Assembly: GCA_028751875.1 (NCBI GenBank)
Contig: CM054140.1
Location: 50,771,714 to 50,835,713 of the forward strand
DNA: 64,000 nt
Source of the DNA: Rapana venosa
Lineage: Eukaryota > Mollusca > Gastropoda > Neogastropoda > Muricidae
Direction of reading: 5' to 3'
This document shows, piece by piece, positions 10,685 through 23,597 of the stretch (within the stretch, counting starts at the first letter, position 1; the number at the start of each line of letters is the position of its first letter). The notes beneath the pieces were generated by a model. That model saw only the letters and a program-made list of their open reading frames with translations, ran no database searches and was not told where the DNA came from. Position numbers and translations under genes: made by a program.

Positions 10685-10710
10685 AGAGAGAGAGAGAGAG
10701 AGAGAGAGGA
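9826..10710. repeat. Cluster of (CA)n and (GA)n microsatellites
   Basis: CA repeats occur at 9829-9970, 9990-10055, 10312-10360 and 10553-10586, and a GA repeat at 10624-10710. The unique DNA between them (10060-10310 and 10370-10550) shows no gene or repeat family that I recognise. Confidence 0.85.
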
Positions 10711-10739
10711 GAGTGGATAATTTGTATAATGCAAGGGAG

Positions 10740-13610
10740 GATATATTTACTTTGTTTCAACAGATAAATTTGTGGATTTTTATTTTTGATGCATTAAGTG
10801 GATGAAAAATGACTTTTGAAGATTGTTAATGATTGGAGTTGTCAAAATTTGAGTCAGGAAGGGAGTTCCACAGCACAGGGCCTGAGTAAAGTAAGCTAGA
10901 TTTGAACAAATCTATTCTTGGGTTTGGGGGACACATGGCTTTTCGGTATTTCTGAATGATTCATTGGGAACTTGTCTTTTAAGGATGAGGGAAAAGTTCC
11001 TGTCATTATCTTAAACATCATGATGCCTTTGTTAAATCTTAGTCTTTGGTGTAGGGGAAGATATTTAACTGGTATAATCCACTTCTAGTAAGGTAGTCTT
11101 TTCAGAAGAACCAGTTTAAGAGCACGTTTATACAGACTTATAATGGTTTCATAGTGTTTGCACTAGCAGAATCCACAGGGTTGAAGCATAATCTATTGAG
11201 GATTGTATATAAGTTGAAAGAATAGTTTTCTTGAATGAAAGTCAAGAAATGTTTGTTTTTTAGTCAGTTGGTATACTCTTTGAGACATGTATTTGCACAG
11301 ATGGGATATGTGATGGTACCAGCTGAGATTTTCATCAATTGTTACTCCTAGAACTTTGTGGTGAGAGGCTTGTTCTATTGTTTCCTTTTCAATATGGATT
11401 GGAGAAAATTTATTAGATAGATTTTGTCGCTTTTGTCTGGTAGTGATAAGCATGCATTTAGTTTTTTGGGGGTGTATAGACATGTGATTTTGTTCAGTCC
11501 ATTTGACAAGATCATCAGTGCTATTTTGCAATGTCTTTGCAAGAGAGTTAATGTCAGTATGGCTTGTGTGTATGGTTGTGTCGTCAGCAAAAAGTTCGCA
11601 TTTAGATTTGATATGGAGAGGAAGGTCATTTATGTATAATGAAAAGAGAATTGGTCCTAAGATGGATCCCTGTGGTACTCCATAATGAATGGGTTTTAGT
11701 GTGGATGTGGACGTAGCTATTGAAACACATTGTTGCCTGTTTGTAAGATAAGAAGCAAGAAGTTCAAGAGTATTTGTAAAGAGATTATATAAGTCTAGCT
11801 TTTTAATGAGAAGTCTTCGGTCAATTGTATCAAATGCTTTTTTGAAATCTACAAATAATACTCCACAAAATTTATTGTCATTAATGTTAGACAGCCAATT
11901 GTCTACAAGACTAGTTAATGCGTATGGCACGAGTGATTTTTTTAAATCCAGACTGATTTGGGTGAAGTAAGTTGTTAATATCTATATGATGGACTATGTG
12001 TTTTATTCATATGTTTTTCCAAGGGTTTTGAAGGTAAGATAAAATAGAGATTGGCCTATAATTTGAGGATCAGAAGTGTCTCCAGACTTGTGGATCGGAA
12101 TCACCTTAGCAGTTTTGAAGGCGTTGGGGAAATAGTTCTTATGAAGACAAAGGTTATAGATATGTGTCAGAGTGTCTGTAATAACTGGAGCTGAGAGTTT
12201 CAGTATTCTGCCATCTATTCCATCAAGACCACGCGTACTTGATTGTTTGAGGTGAGTCAGGTAATCGTAGACCTCAGAAACAGATATGAATGGTATGTGG
12301 AGTTTTGATGGAATACGCTTTTCTTGGCAGAATTGTTTTAGTTCATTGAGATCATTGGACTTCGATTTATCATTGTTAATTATGTTACAAGAAATATTAA
12401 TGAAGTGATTGTTTAGTTTTTCAGCAGAAATATCTTTAATTACGTTAGATTTGGAAGACAATTGATTATTTTTTATTTGATTGATTGCCTTACATACAGT
12501 CTTTGAATTTTGTTTGGATGAAAGTAGATCTTGGAAATATTTCCTTTTCTCTTGCCGTTTTTGTGAATTTATGGCATTTCTTAATTTTTTTGCCTCCTCA
12601 TAATATTTATGTTCTTTTAAGAAATCTCTAAGATAGCATGCTTCTTCTAGTTCCTTTGTAAACCAAGGTGGTTTGCGGACATGTTTGATCCTTATGGTTT
12701 TTAATGGGGCATGTTTGTTATAGATTTCAGTAAAAACTTTTATCCAGAACTCAATGGCCAGGTCTGGATCAGTAATATTGAATGTTTCCGAGAGCATGGA
12801 ACTGCTTAACTCTAGTAAGAAAAGCTGCTCATTAAATTTTGCAAAAGAGCGATAGGTTATAGTTTTATGGCCAGGTTTAGGAATTTTTGTTCCTTTTTTT
12901 GACCATGTGGTACAGACTGGGTAGTGGTCGCTACAGTTGTGTACAGGGACACAAGTTTCTATGATGTTTTTAGGGTCTGATACATAGATGTGATCAATGA
13001 TTGTGTTAGAATTTGATGTGACTCTTGTGGGTGAAGTTACTAATTGGTGAAGATTGAATGAGTTAATAACTTGGGTCCATTGGTTGTTTACTTTTGCTAG
13101 GTCAATATTAAAATCACCTAGTAAGATAATTTCCCTAGATTCTAATAGGACTACGTTTATCATGGAGTCAAACTTGTCTATCCAATTTTTTCTTTCTGTT
13201 AGATTTCTGTAGCAGAACCCCATTATAATAGGCGCTGCACCTTTTATAGCTACTTCGATCCAGATGGATTCTACTTCATAACGTTCAAGATGGAAAAGAC
13301 GCTTGAACGTTACAGACTCACTAATATAGATTAAGAGACCTGTTTCTTTGGGCTTTTGCGGATCTTTTCGCATGATTTTATATCCTGGAATGGAAATGTC
13401 AGTGTTGGTTATGTGTTCTGTAAGTCTTGACTCGGAAAGACCTAGTATATGAAATGGTTTGCCTTGGTTTGTGATGAGTCTTGTTATATCTTCGATTTTA
13501 TTGACTGCATGGTTTATATTTAGGTGACAAATTCGTAAGCCATCCTTGGAGGGCCATGAATTGTGTCTTGAATACATCTATTAAAGTTAGTTTTGTGAGG
13601 AAAGTATTAA
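10740..13610 (-). pseudogene. Jockey/CR1-superfamily LINE ORF2 (endonuclease-reverse transcriptase)
   Basis: The endonuclease is complete on the minus strand: HLNINHAV near the start (ATG at 13577), GLSESRL, LLGDFNIDL, IIDHIYVSD and NCSDHYPV, so all catalytic residues are present. The linker has a PPWFTKELEEAC segment. The reverse transcriptase follows with SSTRGLDGIDG, LFVDFKKAFDTI, GVPQGSILGPILF and FADDTTI. The first frame spans 524 codons, and the second (11193-11930) another 245. The break near 11930-12005, together with changes in the YRPIS-type segment, is the main damage. The C terminus continues in broken frames to about 10760 (LWNSLPDS). No ORF1 was found upstream. This is the youngest-looking LINE coding region in the window. 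It could belong to Jockey, CR1 or Rex1, and only a tree would decide. Confidence 0.85.
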
Positions 13611-13797
13611 TGTGTACAAGAATGGTGAAGATAAGGAAGAAAAGAGAGACAATGAATAATAATAATAATAGGAGGGGGGAGTGAATACTTGATAGGGGTA
13701 TAGTGGTGGAAGGGTGAAGAGAGGAGTAAAATCAATTACCACTCTGTAGCACACAATGTGTATATAACTCAATCAGTCTGACAGTAGTCTGACGAGA
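13611..13797. other. Spacer with short (AAT)n
   Basis: This unassigned sequence lies upstream of the LINE on its 5' side. It contains four AAT units at 13657-13670 and no recognised ORF1. Confidence 0.4.
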
Positions 13798-14170
13798 AAA
13801 AAAAAAAAAAAAAAAAAGAAAAAATAAAATAAAATAAAAATCTACAGGTGGCGTGGTTGGTTACCGAGAGAAAGGGGAGATATTTTAAAAGGAAAAACAA
13901 AAAAACAACAACAACAACAACAAAAAAGAAAAAAAAAAGACAACAACAACAACAAAAAAACCCAAGCAAACAACAACAACAACAAAAAAAGCAACCAAAT
14001 CACCTCAACAAGCGAGGCGAGACAATACAGTAAAGCACCTGTAAATAAAAGATGCCAGAATATGAATAATAAGCACAACTACAATCAGCACAGTTCCTGG
14101 AAAATATGATTTTAAAAGAGAATTAAAAGTAATAATAAAAAAAGTAAGAACAAATAAAAAAATAAAAATA
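13798..14170. repeat. A-rich and (AAC)n low-complexity tract
   Basis: A 20-base A run, AAC repeats and AAAT-rich sequence dominate. Long frames through it are compositional only. Confidence 0.85.
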
Positions 14171-14348
14171 AATAAAAGAAAGGAGAAAGGAAAGTGATGA
14201 GCACAATCAGCACTGTTCCTGAAAGCTTGGTCCTGGTACAGGAGATTGACACTGGTTTGTCCTGTCACTGTTTGCTTCACACTGCAGCACTGGGTGGGCG
14301 TGTCTCGAGCACAGAATACAGATTTATGATATAAAATTAAACTATCTG

Positions 14349-14355
14349 CGAGAGA

Positions 14356-14410
<55 letters not shown>

Positions 14411-14570
14411 TGCCACTATATATAGAGAGAGATACAGAGAGGTGTTTGTGTGTATAAAATTCTCTGTGTGCGTATCTCTCTGTCTCTCTCTCTCTGTCTC
14501 TGTCTCTCTCTCCATGTATTTAATATACATGCATACATACATAATATATATATATATATTATATAAAATA

Positions 14571-14616
<46 letters not shown>

Positions 14617-14660
14617 ATATATATATAATATGTATGTATGTATGTATGTATGTGAGTTTG
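14349..14660. repeat. Compound (GA)n-(CT)n-(TA)n-(GTAT)n microsatellite
   Basis: GA repeat (14349-14410), CT/CTGT repeat (14477-14512), TA repeat (14540-14625) and TATG repeat (14630-14654) follow each other. Confidence 0.9.
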
Positions 14661-15490
14661 TGTTGCAGAGACCCTCTCTTTAAATCTGTTTGTCTCCCTC
14701 TGTCTCCTTCTCTCACTGAGTCTCTTCCCTTCCTCCTCTTTTCCCATGTATCTCTGTATGTCTGCTGGTGGTTCTATGCAAACAGGCCAGAGTCTCTGTG
14801 CCCCCTAACGGTTTTTCTTTGTCCTCTGTCAACGGTAGCGATCGCAAATAGTTTCTGACCATCTGGTTCGATACAAGTACTCCTGTCTTCGTCCTCTTTT
14901 TCTATCGCATCCCATGAACTTTCCACAATATTGCTGTAATGTTGGGTTCAAGTTTGCCCCCGTAATGTTTACTTTGTAAAGTGGTTATGGGCCGCACATA
15001 TCTTTGATGAACACAAGTCATATTACATGCCCGTTGGAGATATTCTTTAAAGCCAAGGCATAAGTTCATTGCCAATGTTTTTGTTAGACGAAATACGTAT
15101 AAGTAATTCAAAGAAAACTACAGGGTGAAGCTAGATGTTACGGGTTATCTTTGTAAAGTGATGTAGAAAGGTTTGCGTTACTGGATACATCTCGAAGGTA
15201 ATTCTCAATTATCAGCTGGCATGAAATACTAGATTAGAAGCTACATAATAACACAACAACACTCTTTTGTTTACTTTTCTGGTGGTCTTTGATCAATCAA
15301 CTAACATCAAATCTTGTCTGACAACAGAACATGATAAATTAACAAACTTCATTTCGCGTTCTAGAAAATAAGTGAAATTGACCTGTGGTGTCAATATTTA
15401 CTAAAGACAGTAGTTGTATACGTCAATGACAGCTTTAGGAAGTTGGTGCACTGCCGTAAAGATGGCTGGTTTCAGATTTCAGAGTATATC
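14661..15490. other. Unassigned unique sequence
   Basis: No coding domain, RNA gene or repeat shared with the rest of the window was recognised in this 830-base stretch. Confidence 0.45.
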
Positions 15491-15491
15491 T

Positions 15492-15670
15492 AAAACCGAC
15501 GCTAGAGCCGAGTGGTTAGGAACCAATTGACTTCGATCCCATGAGTCCATGAAATCGTGGGTTTGAATGTCGGTAGTGGCATCTGTGTGGATTAATACGG
15601 TCTCCCAAGTCAACTTACAGTACAGAACTGCCAGTGCCTTAATTCTCTTTTTTGTAAATACACCTTCATG
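15492..15670 (+). mobile_element. tRNA-derived SINE (leucine-like head), copy 1
   Basis: The first 75 bases resemble a class II tRNA: AGCCGAGTGGTTAGG fits the A box region, followed by a long variable arm and GTGGGTTTGAATG in place of the B box. The 3' part, GCCAGTGCCTTAATTCTC plus TTTTGTAAATAC, recurs at 17745-17780, which defines the family tail. The head copy is decayed in the B box. Confidence 0.65.
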
Positions 15671-15682
15671 CTCACTTTCACC

Positions 15683-16522
15683 TATCCCGTAGTCCTGTAG
15701 ACCGTGGGGGCATCACTGAATATTTTGCAACCAGCTTCCTCCATGCCTGTGGTCCTCTGCTTTCCGTAGCAAATCGTTCCAATCAAGGCCAGCCCACTCT
15801 CTGATGTTGTCTTCCCATCGTTTTCTCTGTCTGCCTCTTCGTCTCCCTCCTTGTACTGTTCCCTGAGGGCAGTCTTGACCAATCCAGATGTTCGTGTGAC
15901 GTGCCCGTACCCTTCTAGTTTGTGTTTTTTTCCACTGAAGTCAAGAGCTCTTCATATGGTTCCATGAGGTTTTTTATTCTGGTTTTCGCTTCCTCGTTAG
16001 TGATATGATTCCTGTATGAGATTCCAAGGAGTTTTTGAAAGTATCTCATCTCCATTGCCTGTATCACCTCTCTCAATGGCTGTTATTACGGTCCGCGTTT
16101 CACATGCGTACAAAAATATAGACATGATCAGGAAAACATTAGTCTGATCTTCTTCCAGAGGACTTTCAGTTTGGTCATTGCAGCTGTGGTCTGGGCTATC
16201 CTGGAGAAAATTTCAGGTTTTGATCCTTCTTCTGATACTGTAGCTCCCAATTATTTGAAGCTATGGGCGGTCTCTATTTTCTTGGCGTCTATAATGATGT
16301 CAGTGCTAATATCATTGACAGTGTCATCAGTTTGGTTTTCCCTGCACTGATCTGCAAGCCATATGCCGAAGAGACTTCATCAAGGTGGTTCACCAGGCTG
16401 ACTAGATGTTGGTCTTCTCTCGCTAGGCCATCGATGTCGTCGGCAAAACGTAAGCTTGGAATTGTCCTGCCCCCCATGCTGACTGTTCCCTCATAGTTTT
16501 CAAGTGCATCAGCCATTATTAG
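15683..16522 (-). pseudogene. RTE/Nimb-like LINE, 3' part of ORF2
   Basis: The minus-strand frame at 16289-16516 reads ALENYEGTVSMGGRT, then LRFADDIDGLA (catalytic FADD box) and YGLQISAGKTKLM. Further left, in broken frames, come FSRIAQTTAAMTKLK, an MEMRYFQKLLGISY segment and the Arg/Gly-rich GRRRGR-type C terminus (about 15840). The coding end lies near 15690. The element is 5'-truncated before the FADD box. The FADD aspartates are intact although several stops lie downstream. Confidence 0.75.
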
Positions 16523-16737
16523 AAGATGTTAACGTGCGTTACGCAAATACCAACATACCCAGCGTGCAACCTTTACCCCCCAAAAATCTTTTGAAGTCAG
16601 AATGTGCCAGTTCAGGCCAGTGGGCAGACTTCCTATCTTACAAGTAATTCTTTCTGAGTTTCAAGCACAGGAGAAGCCCAAGCTTAACCCACTCCACCCA
16701 ATAAGGAAATGCATAGAAGTGAGAGATGTTTCTTGGA

Positions 16738-16855
16738 TTTTATCCCCTCGAGTTAACATTGGTGCTGAATCCACTCCTCCCAAAAGTACTTTAGGTGAGA
16801 CTATCAACCGAGTCCCTGTGTTCGAACACATGCAAAACATTTTGCTCACATTTAT
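16738..16855 (+). mobile_element. Degenerate fragment of the SINE found at 20.3 and 58.3 kb
   Basis: TCGAGTTAACATTGGTGCTG, CCACTCCTCCCAAAAG, GTGAGACTATCAACCGAG and ACATGCAAAACATTTTGCTC follow in the same order as in the body of the SINE at 58460-58610 read on its minus strand. It lacks the tRNA-like head and the tail. It is the most diverged of the three copies, hence probably the oldest. Confidence 0.6.
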
Positions 16856-17137
16856 GCGCTACGCGGTACGCAGAAAGAGTGTGAAGCTTAAGAACACATT
16901 TTTTCATGATCATGTCCACACCTTTTCCACATTTTAGTGACTTTGAACGCATCCTGACAGCTTGGTTGGCGGTGGTTACGTAACGGCAGAGGTTTTTCTG
17001 CACGTTAGAGACACAACATTCCCAGCTCTACAAAAGCGTCAGGTTTTTTTTTCCAGTGTTTGAAAATCCCCTGCTCTCCATCTGAATCGTACTGCTAACT
17101 GTAGCCTTTCTCATTCACACTTCAGAAGTCAAACAGG

Positions 17138-17600
<463 letters not shown>

Positions 17601-17604
17601 CTGA

Positions 17605-17795
17605 TAAACAGTATAGCACAGTAGATAGAGTGTTTGACTTCCATTGTGTGGCTTCATGAAGCTGCTGGCAGTTTCGGCAGCATATCTGGTATTCAAATTT
17701 ACGATGGATAGTTTTGCAATTTCCGTGTCAACCTAAAAAGCAAATCTGCCCGTGCTTTAATTCCCTTTCTGTATATACGTATGCAGTTGTTCAAC
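17605..17795 (+). mobile_element. tRNA-derived SINE sharing its tail with the copy at 15.5 kb
   Basis: The end of this copy (CTGCCCGTGCTTTAATTCCC then TTTCTGTATATACG) matches the end of the 15.5-kb SINE. The head, ATAGCACAGTAGATAGAGTG with GGTATTCAAAT as a decayed B box, looks like a different tRNA or a strongly mutated one. Confidence 0.5.
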
Positions 17796-18195
17796 ACACA
17801 AACAGCCGCAAACTGAATCCATAACCACCAGAACATAATGACAAACAGATAGACAAAGTTAACATCACGTTAAAAAGCCAAAGATGTATGAAGTGAGATC
17901 AGCCTGAGTGGCGAGCCAAGGCATTAGTAACTTCGAGACAAAAGTTATTGAAGAATAGAAGACCTGGGTCGATTATTGTAAGCCTTTCATCCCACATTTC
18001 TTGAACTAAACGAAACTTGTATGAATGATAAAGGAAGAAAAAAGTTGTTGTTTTTTAACTGACTTGGCGGAGTCCATGAAGATGTGATATAAAAAAGAAA
18101 TTATTACCCTAGTATTGAAATTCCCAATTTCTCTATAACACAATTCAGCCAAATTTCTCTCTTTAGGGAGCATGCAGTGGATAGATGGGGGACAG
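17796..18195. other. Unassigned unique sequence
   Basis: No gene or repeat family was recognised between the SINE and the GA-rich repeat. Confidence 0.4.
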
Positions 18196-18198
18196 AGG

Positions 18199-18227
18199 AG
18201 AGAGAGAGAGAGAGGGGGGGGGGGGGA

Positions 18228-18296
<69 letters not shown>

Positions 18297-18309
18297 GGCA
18301 GGCAGGCAG
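18199..18309. repeat. (GA)n-(CAGA)n-(CAGG)n microsatellite
   Basis: GA repeat with a run of 13 G passes into CAGA and GGCA tetranucleotides that grade into the minisatellite to the right. Confidence 0.9.
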
Positions 18310-18590
18310 GCATGCAGACCAGACCGAACCAGACAGACAGAAAGAGAGAGAAAGAGATACAGAGACAGAGAGAGACAGACAGGCAGGCATGCAGACCAGA
18401 CCGAACCAGGCAGACAGAAAGAGAAAGAGAGAGACAGAGACAGAGATAGACATACAGGCAGGCATGCAGACCAGACCGAACCAGGCAGACAGAAAGAGAA
18501 AGAGAGAGACAGAGACAGAGATAGACATACAGGCAGGCATGCAGACCAGACCGAACCAGGCAGACAGAAAGAAAGAGCGAGAGAAGCTTG
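18310..18590. repeat. Minisatellite, four units of 75-77 bp
   Basis: Units start at 18310, 18387, 18462 and 18537 with GCATGCAGACCAGACCGAAC. The second and third units are 75 bp and practically the same, the first is 77 bp, and the last is partial. A unit length divisible by three keeps frames open on both strands, but composition (Arg/Gln/Asp or Cys/Leu/Ser) shows that these are not genes. Confidence 0.9.
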
Positions 18591-18599
18591 AAAACCAGC

Positions 18600-19065
18600 A
18601 TCACGTCTTACTTGCTACTTCTGCATTCCTTGCCATTCACTTCCTGCTCTCCCTATCGGAGTGGGTCAACAGAAATTGGCTTCCCTCCCTTAAATGAAGA
18701 CGGGCCCACTCCTGGCATTGATTGAAATCTAAGCTGGTTAGTGAAGGCTGTTCTATTTACCAAACATAGGTTTGCATCTGCCTCTATAGTTTCCTCTTCC
18801 TTGTAAAATCTATGTTCTTGCGCCCCTGTTTGCAGCTTGATAACTGAAATGTTTCGTGGTTTGTTTGGTTTTTGTCCCTTTTCTCATTCACTGATAGTTT
18901 TCATCACAGGTGTTTATTAGCAGGCTCACTATTCCCGATGTTTTACTTTGTACTTTGCTTTTGTCTTTGAATGTTTCAGGTCTAGTTTCTCATTATTTTA
19001 GCCAATGAACTCTTTGTTTTCTTAATGAGATTGCAACTGTCACTTTATAATGATAAGGATGAACC
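18600..19065. other. Unassigned unique sequence
   Basis: No coding domain or known repeat was recognised. Confidence 0.4.
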
Positions 19066-19068
19066 ATT

Positions 19069-19084
19069 GACACTACTACTACTA

Positions 19085-19130
<46 letters not shown>

Positions 19131-19235
19131 GACAGTGACGACGAGTACTATGACTACTACTACAACTACTAAAAATACTACTACTGCTGACACTAATAGT
19201 AATAGTAGCAATGATAATGATAATAATAATAATGT
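19069..19235. repeat. (ACT)n/(AAT)n microsatellite
   Basis: ACT triplets dominate 19069-19185, with AAT and related triplets after them. Its minus-strand frames are Ser or Val homopolymers and are not genes. Confidence 0.9.
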
Positions 19236-19309
19236 GATAGTTATAATTATTGTTACAACTAAATGCTGAAAAACTGAAGCTGTGTTCGTAGAGACCGAAC
19301 ACAAACATT

Positions 19310-19985
19310 CCTCAGGACCACTAACTTCAGTAGAATTGCGCAATACGTCAGTTCCTTTGTCTGCTCTCTAAGTATCTACGTAGTGGTGGCAACACAGTCT
19401 CTATGCAGAATTTTATCACTCAGACATGCAAGTCCTGCTGTTGTCAATTAAGACGCTTTAGTGCGATACCCGATTACCTGTCCACTGATGCAACATCCAA
19501 CCTTGTCAGATCTCAAATTTTTCAACTTTGGACTTATGTAATTCTCTTTTGGCTGGGCTACCAGCATCATCTGTCCACTCCCTTCAATGAATACAAACTC
19601 TGCAACTCGACTTCTCAGAAAGAAAGAAAATAAACACATTGCTTCTCTCTTGTGGTCTCTTCATTGGATGCCTGTCAAACAAAAAGTAGAATACAAAACT
19701 TGAACGTTCTGTTACAAATTTCACCAAAAAGGTGCACCCTTCTACCTCTGTGACTGTCTTCACCTATACACTCCATCTCACTCCCTCCGTTCTGCTGCCA
19801 TTGCTTTGACCAGAGGAACACCCAGATTAAAACAATTGATCGTTGGCCGCTGCTCCTCTGTTTCAGGTCGTCATCTGAAATCACCTCCTCTCCCTTTGTC
19901 AAAAGCTTACATTTGACACTTCTAAATCCAGTTTTAAAGCACACTTATTTCGAAAGTAAGATCTTTCTTCGAGGTCACACCAAAA
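19310..19985 (+). pseudogene. CR1/L2-like LINE, ORF2 C terminus (degenerate)
   Basis: The DNA aligns by eye along its whole length with 56140-56790: ATCACTCAGACATGCAAGTC, CAATTAAGACGCTTTAGTGCG, CTCCCTTCAATGAATACAA, GTCTTCACCTATACACTCC and CCAGTTTTAAAGCACACTTA all have counterparts. Translation gives ITQTCKSCCCQLRRFSAI and then loses the frame. Several indels interrupt it. It is the C-terminal region that follows the thumb of the reverse transcriptase. The end, where the (GT)n starts, lacks the tail. Confidence 0.75.
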
Positions 19986-20038
19986 CTTGGTCATTACCTT
20001 CAACAGAGACCCCCGTCTTCAGCTAAAGTGTGCTACTT

Positions 20039-20040
<2 letters not shown>

Positions 20041-20111
<71 letters not shown>

Positions 20112-20150
20112 GTGTGTGTGTGTGTGGTGTGTGCGTGCGTGCGTGCGTGG

Positions 20151-20185
<35 letters not shown>

Positions 20186-20207
20186 GTGTTGTGTGTGTGT
20201 GTGTGTG

Positions 20208-20254
<47 letters not shown>

Positions 20255-20257
20255 TGC

Positions 20258-20292
<35 letters not shown>
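20041..20292. repeat. (GT)n/(GTGC)n microsatellite
   Basis: A long GT repeat with TGTTGT interruptions and two GTGC blocks. All frames read Cys-Val. Confidence 0.95.
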
Positions 20293-20293
<1 letters not shown>

Positions 20294-20310
20294 ATTTTTT
20301 ATTTTTTTTA

Positions 20311-21225
<915 letters not shown>

Positions 21226-22263
21226 GGTGCAGTAGTTGCAGATTTTTATTTGCCTAATATAAAGAAAAACACACAGCCCACTCAGTTGTGTTCTGTTGCC
21301 TTGGAAGATGCTGGTTCAGTGGAAGGTTAGAAGTATTGAAAATGCCTGACAGCCCCTTTTAACTTAGTTGTTCAGGTAGGGTGAGGAAGAACGATTGGCC
21401 CTACCAAACTCCTGATTTCAGTTGACCAATGAATAATTCCGGGAGCCAACACTAGCCAATCCTGACCACACAACAAACTTACAACCAATAATCTGACACC
21501 AAGACAAATCTGCTGATTTGCTAGAGGAAAGAGGGGGGTGGGGGTAATAGAGAGAAGGAAGGGGGGATTCTATTCAACAAAAAAGAGGCCCACAAGCCTG
21601 TTGAATAAGACTACCTGTAGCAAGCTCTGAAGTGTTTATTACATGACTGTTCCACTGGACATACTGACTACAAGGACTCAGGCCATGAATAGAGAGGACT
21701 CTGACGTAGCCAACAAAGGGACAGTTAATAAGATGGAATATGGGGGGGGGGGGGCTAGCTCTAGGACTATAGGTCTATGTGTAATACCACTTACCTATAC
21801 CATCACAATTAAGTTGCCAAGTCTTCTAGCTCAGGGAGACATGTTGGACACTTCAGGTGAGGGATGGTGCAACAGTACCTAGGCCTCACTTGTTTACCAG
21901 GCTTCCCAGTCCACTGAGACACTCAAGGACACCTAAGCGAAGAGAAGTGACAATTCACATATGGATTGGTTGCCAATGCTCCAAACTCACTCACGAGACA
22001 TGCTGGACACCAAAAGGAAGAAAAGGGCCCGGCAGGCGCCGGCCGCCAACACAGACCCCAATGGGCCTCCCTAGCTAAAGTCTCAAGTGGATTAAAAGAA
22101 TCCTCAGCCCACAACCATGGGCATCCAAACAGACTGAGAAGTTGTTTGTTTGGACACAACACTGTAACACTGTTAGGTTGTCAAAGAAACCTAACTCTGT
22201 CTTTGGAATTGCTGAACTAAGCATATCATGAAGTCTAACCAAGTTGAACAGTTCTTTTTAGAA

Positions 22264-22302
<39 letters not shown>

Positions 22303-22880
22303 GAGAGGGGTAAGGAAAGGGGGGATGTAGTGCAAACCTTATTGTGTGCAAAGTGCACACTATAACACACACTCCCCAAGCTTTTAAATGCAATGTCCTC
22401 ATTGCATGCTTATTGTCAAAATAAACAACAATGAAGCTGGCATGCTTTAAGTACTTCAAACTGTCCAAGTTTTATAAACTGTCCTAAATACTTCAAATCA
22501 ACCTTTTAACAAGCAGCTTTACAGATAACGCAGTTACTATGGAGACCAATAAACTAGCTTTCAAATAAGTAGATACTGAGCCACCATCAAGATTCCCTCC
22601 ATGCCCTTTCACATTAGCTCATCTGATTTGAGGGAATACCTTTGTTTAACCGAGCACTTCTGCGAAGTGGAATTTGGGCAGGTATCTGGGGTTAGGTTTT
22701 CTTGAAGTGATGGCCCCTTGAACATTTGGTGGTTTGAAACCTGAATTAGCAGACTGGACTGGAATTAAATCCATCCATCCCCCTCATCTCACTATCCTCC
22801 CAAAATTGTTGAGCTGGTTTTCTATAGCCATCTCCATTGGTTGAGTTATGACTGGGCCTGTGATAGGCAAGAGTTCAGTG
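21226..22880. other. Region 3' of the Gypsy pol; LTR expected but not proven
   Basis: The pol gene to the right reads leftwards, so its 3' LTR should lie here. Purine-rich tracts (GAAGGAAGGGGGGATTC at 21554 and GGAAAGGGGGGATGTAG at 22314) and a short hairpin (GTTAGGTT and AACCTAAC near 22172-22195) are visible. No second copy of any part of this stretch exists in the window, so no LTR boundaries can be drawn. No gene was recognised. Confidence 0.35.
22266..22300 (+). repeat. Run of 35 G
   Basis: Uninterrupted G homopolymer within a purine-rich strand. A G-quadruplex is possible. Length in the assembly is unlikely to be exact. Confidence 0.9.
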
Positions 22881-23178
22881 CGGTTAAGGTGAACTCTTTC
22901 CCCCAGCATGTGGACGCACAACAACACATGAGTTTTCTTCAAAGGTCTTTGCAGTAATCCATGAAATCTGGAGCCATCGATCTTGGATCTTCCTCCTCCC
23001 GGTTCCCCTACTCTTGATATATACCAAGTCTCCTATTGCAAGAGATATATCTCTTTTGGGTTGTTCTACTGCACAACCCTCAGCTACCTTGAGATGGTAA
23101 TTTTGCACTTTTGAGTGTGCCTCCAATAGTCTTGCACGGTGTTGACGGACCCAGTCTGTGGCGCAAGAAGCTGAGACT

Positions 23179-23597
23179 GATTCATTTAATTTCATTTCAT
23201 ACCACTTTAAGTCACGCAGATTTCTCTCCGTGAAATTCGGGCTGCTCTCCCCGGGGAGAGCGCGTCGCCACAAGAGCAGCGCCACCCATTTTTTTTTCCT
23301 GTCTGCAACTGTATTTGTTTCCCTATCAGAGTGGCTTTTTTCTAAGAATTTTGCCAGGGACAACTCCTTTGTTGCCGTGGGTTCTTTTACGTGCGCTAAA
23401 TAAATACGTGTAACACACACGGGACCTCGGTTTTCTCGTCTCATCCGAAAGACTAGCGCCCAGACCACCACTCATGGTCTAATGGATGGGGGAAAAGTTT
23501 CGGGTCCAAACGGGGTACTAACCGCCGCACACTTCAGACCCGGACTTTTCGCTTTCTAGACAGGCGCGTTACCTCTAGACCACCGATCCACCGATTC
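23179..23597 (-). mobile_element. tRNA-derived SINE within the integrase region, TSD GATTC
   Basis: The SINE (23184-23592) is flanked by GATTC on each side (23179-23183 and 23593-23597). Removing it with one repeat copy restores the reading order from LGRES to CATDWVRQH in the host pol. On the minus strand the head has an A box, TGGTCTAGAGG (23572-23582), a weak B box, the shared core CGGATGAGACGAGAAAACCG (23430-23450), a GCACGTAAAAGAACCCACGG segment, and CTCTCCCCGGGGAGAGC, a perfect short palindrome. The tail here is a simple AAATGAAATTAAAT without the LINE-like segment seen in the second copy. Confidence 0.8.

Noticed and set aside
14342..14858. Open frames over the GA/TA/CT cluster
   Set aside because: Microsatellite translation only.
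18104..18697. Overlapping open frames of 90-170 codons on both strands
   Set aside because: The repeat unit is 75 bp, so frames stay open by periodicity. The composition is that of GA/CAGA repeat.
22325..22480. Start of a plus-strand LTR after the purine tract at 22314
   Set aside because: The pol gene reads on the minus strand, and no second copy of this sequence exists in the window.
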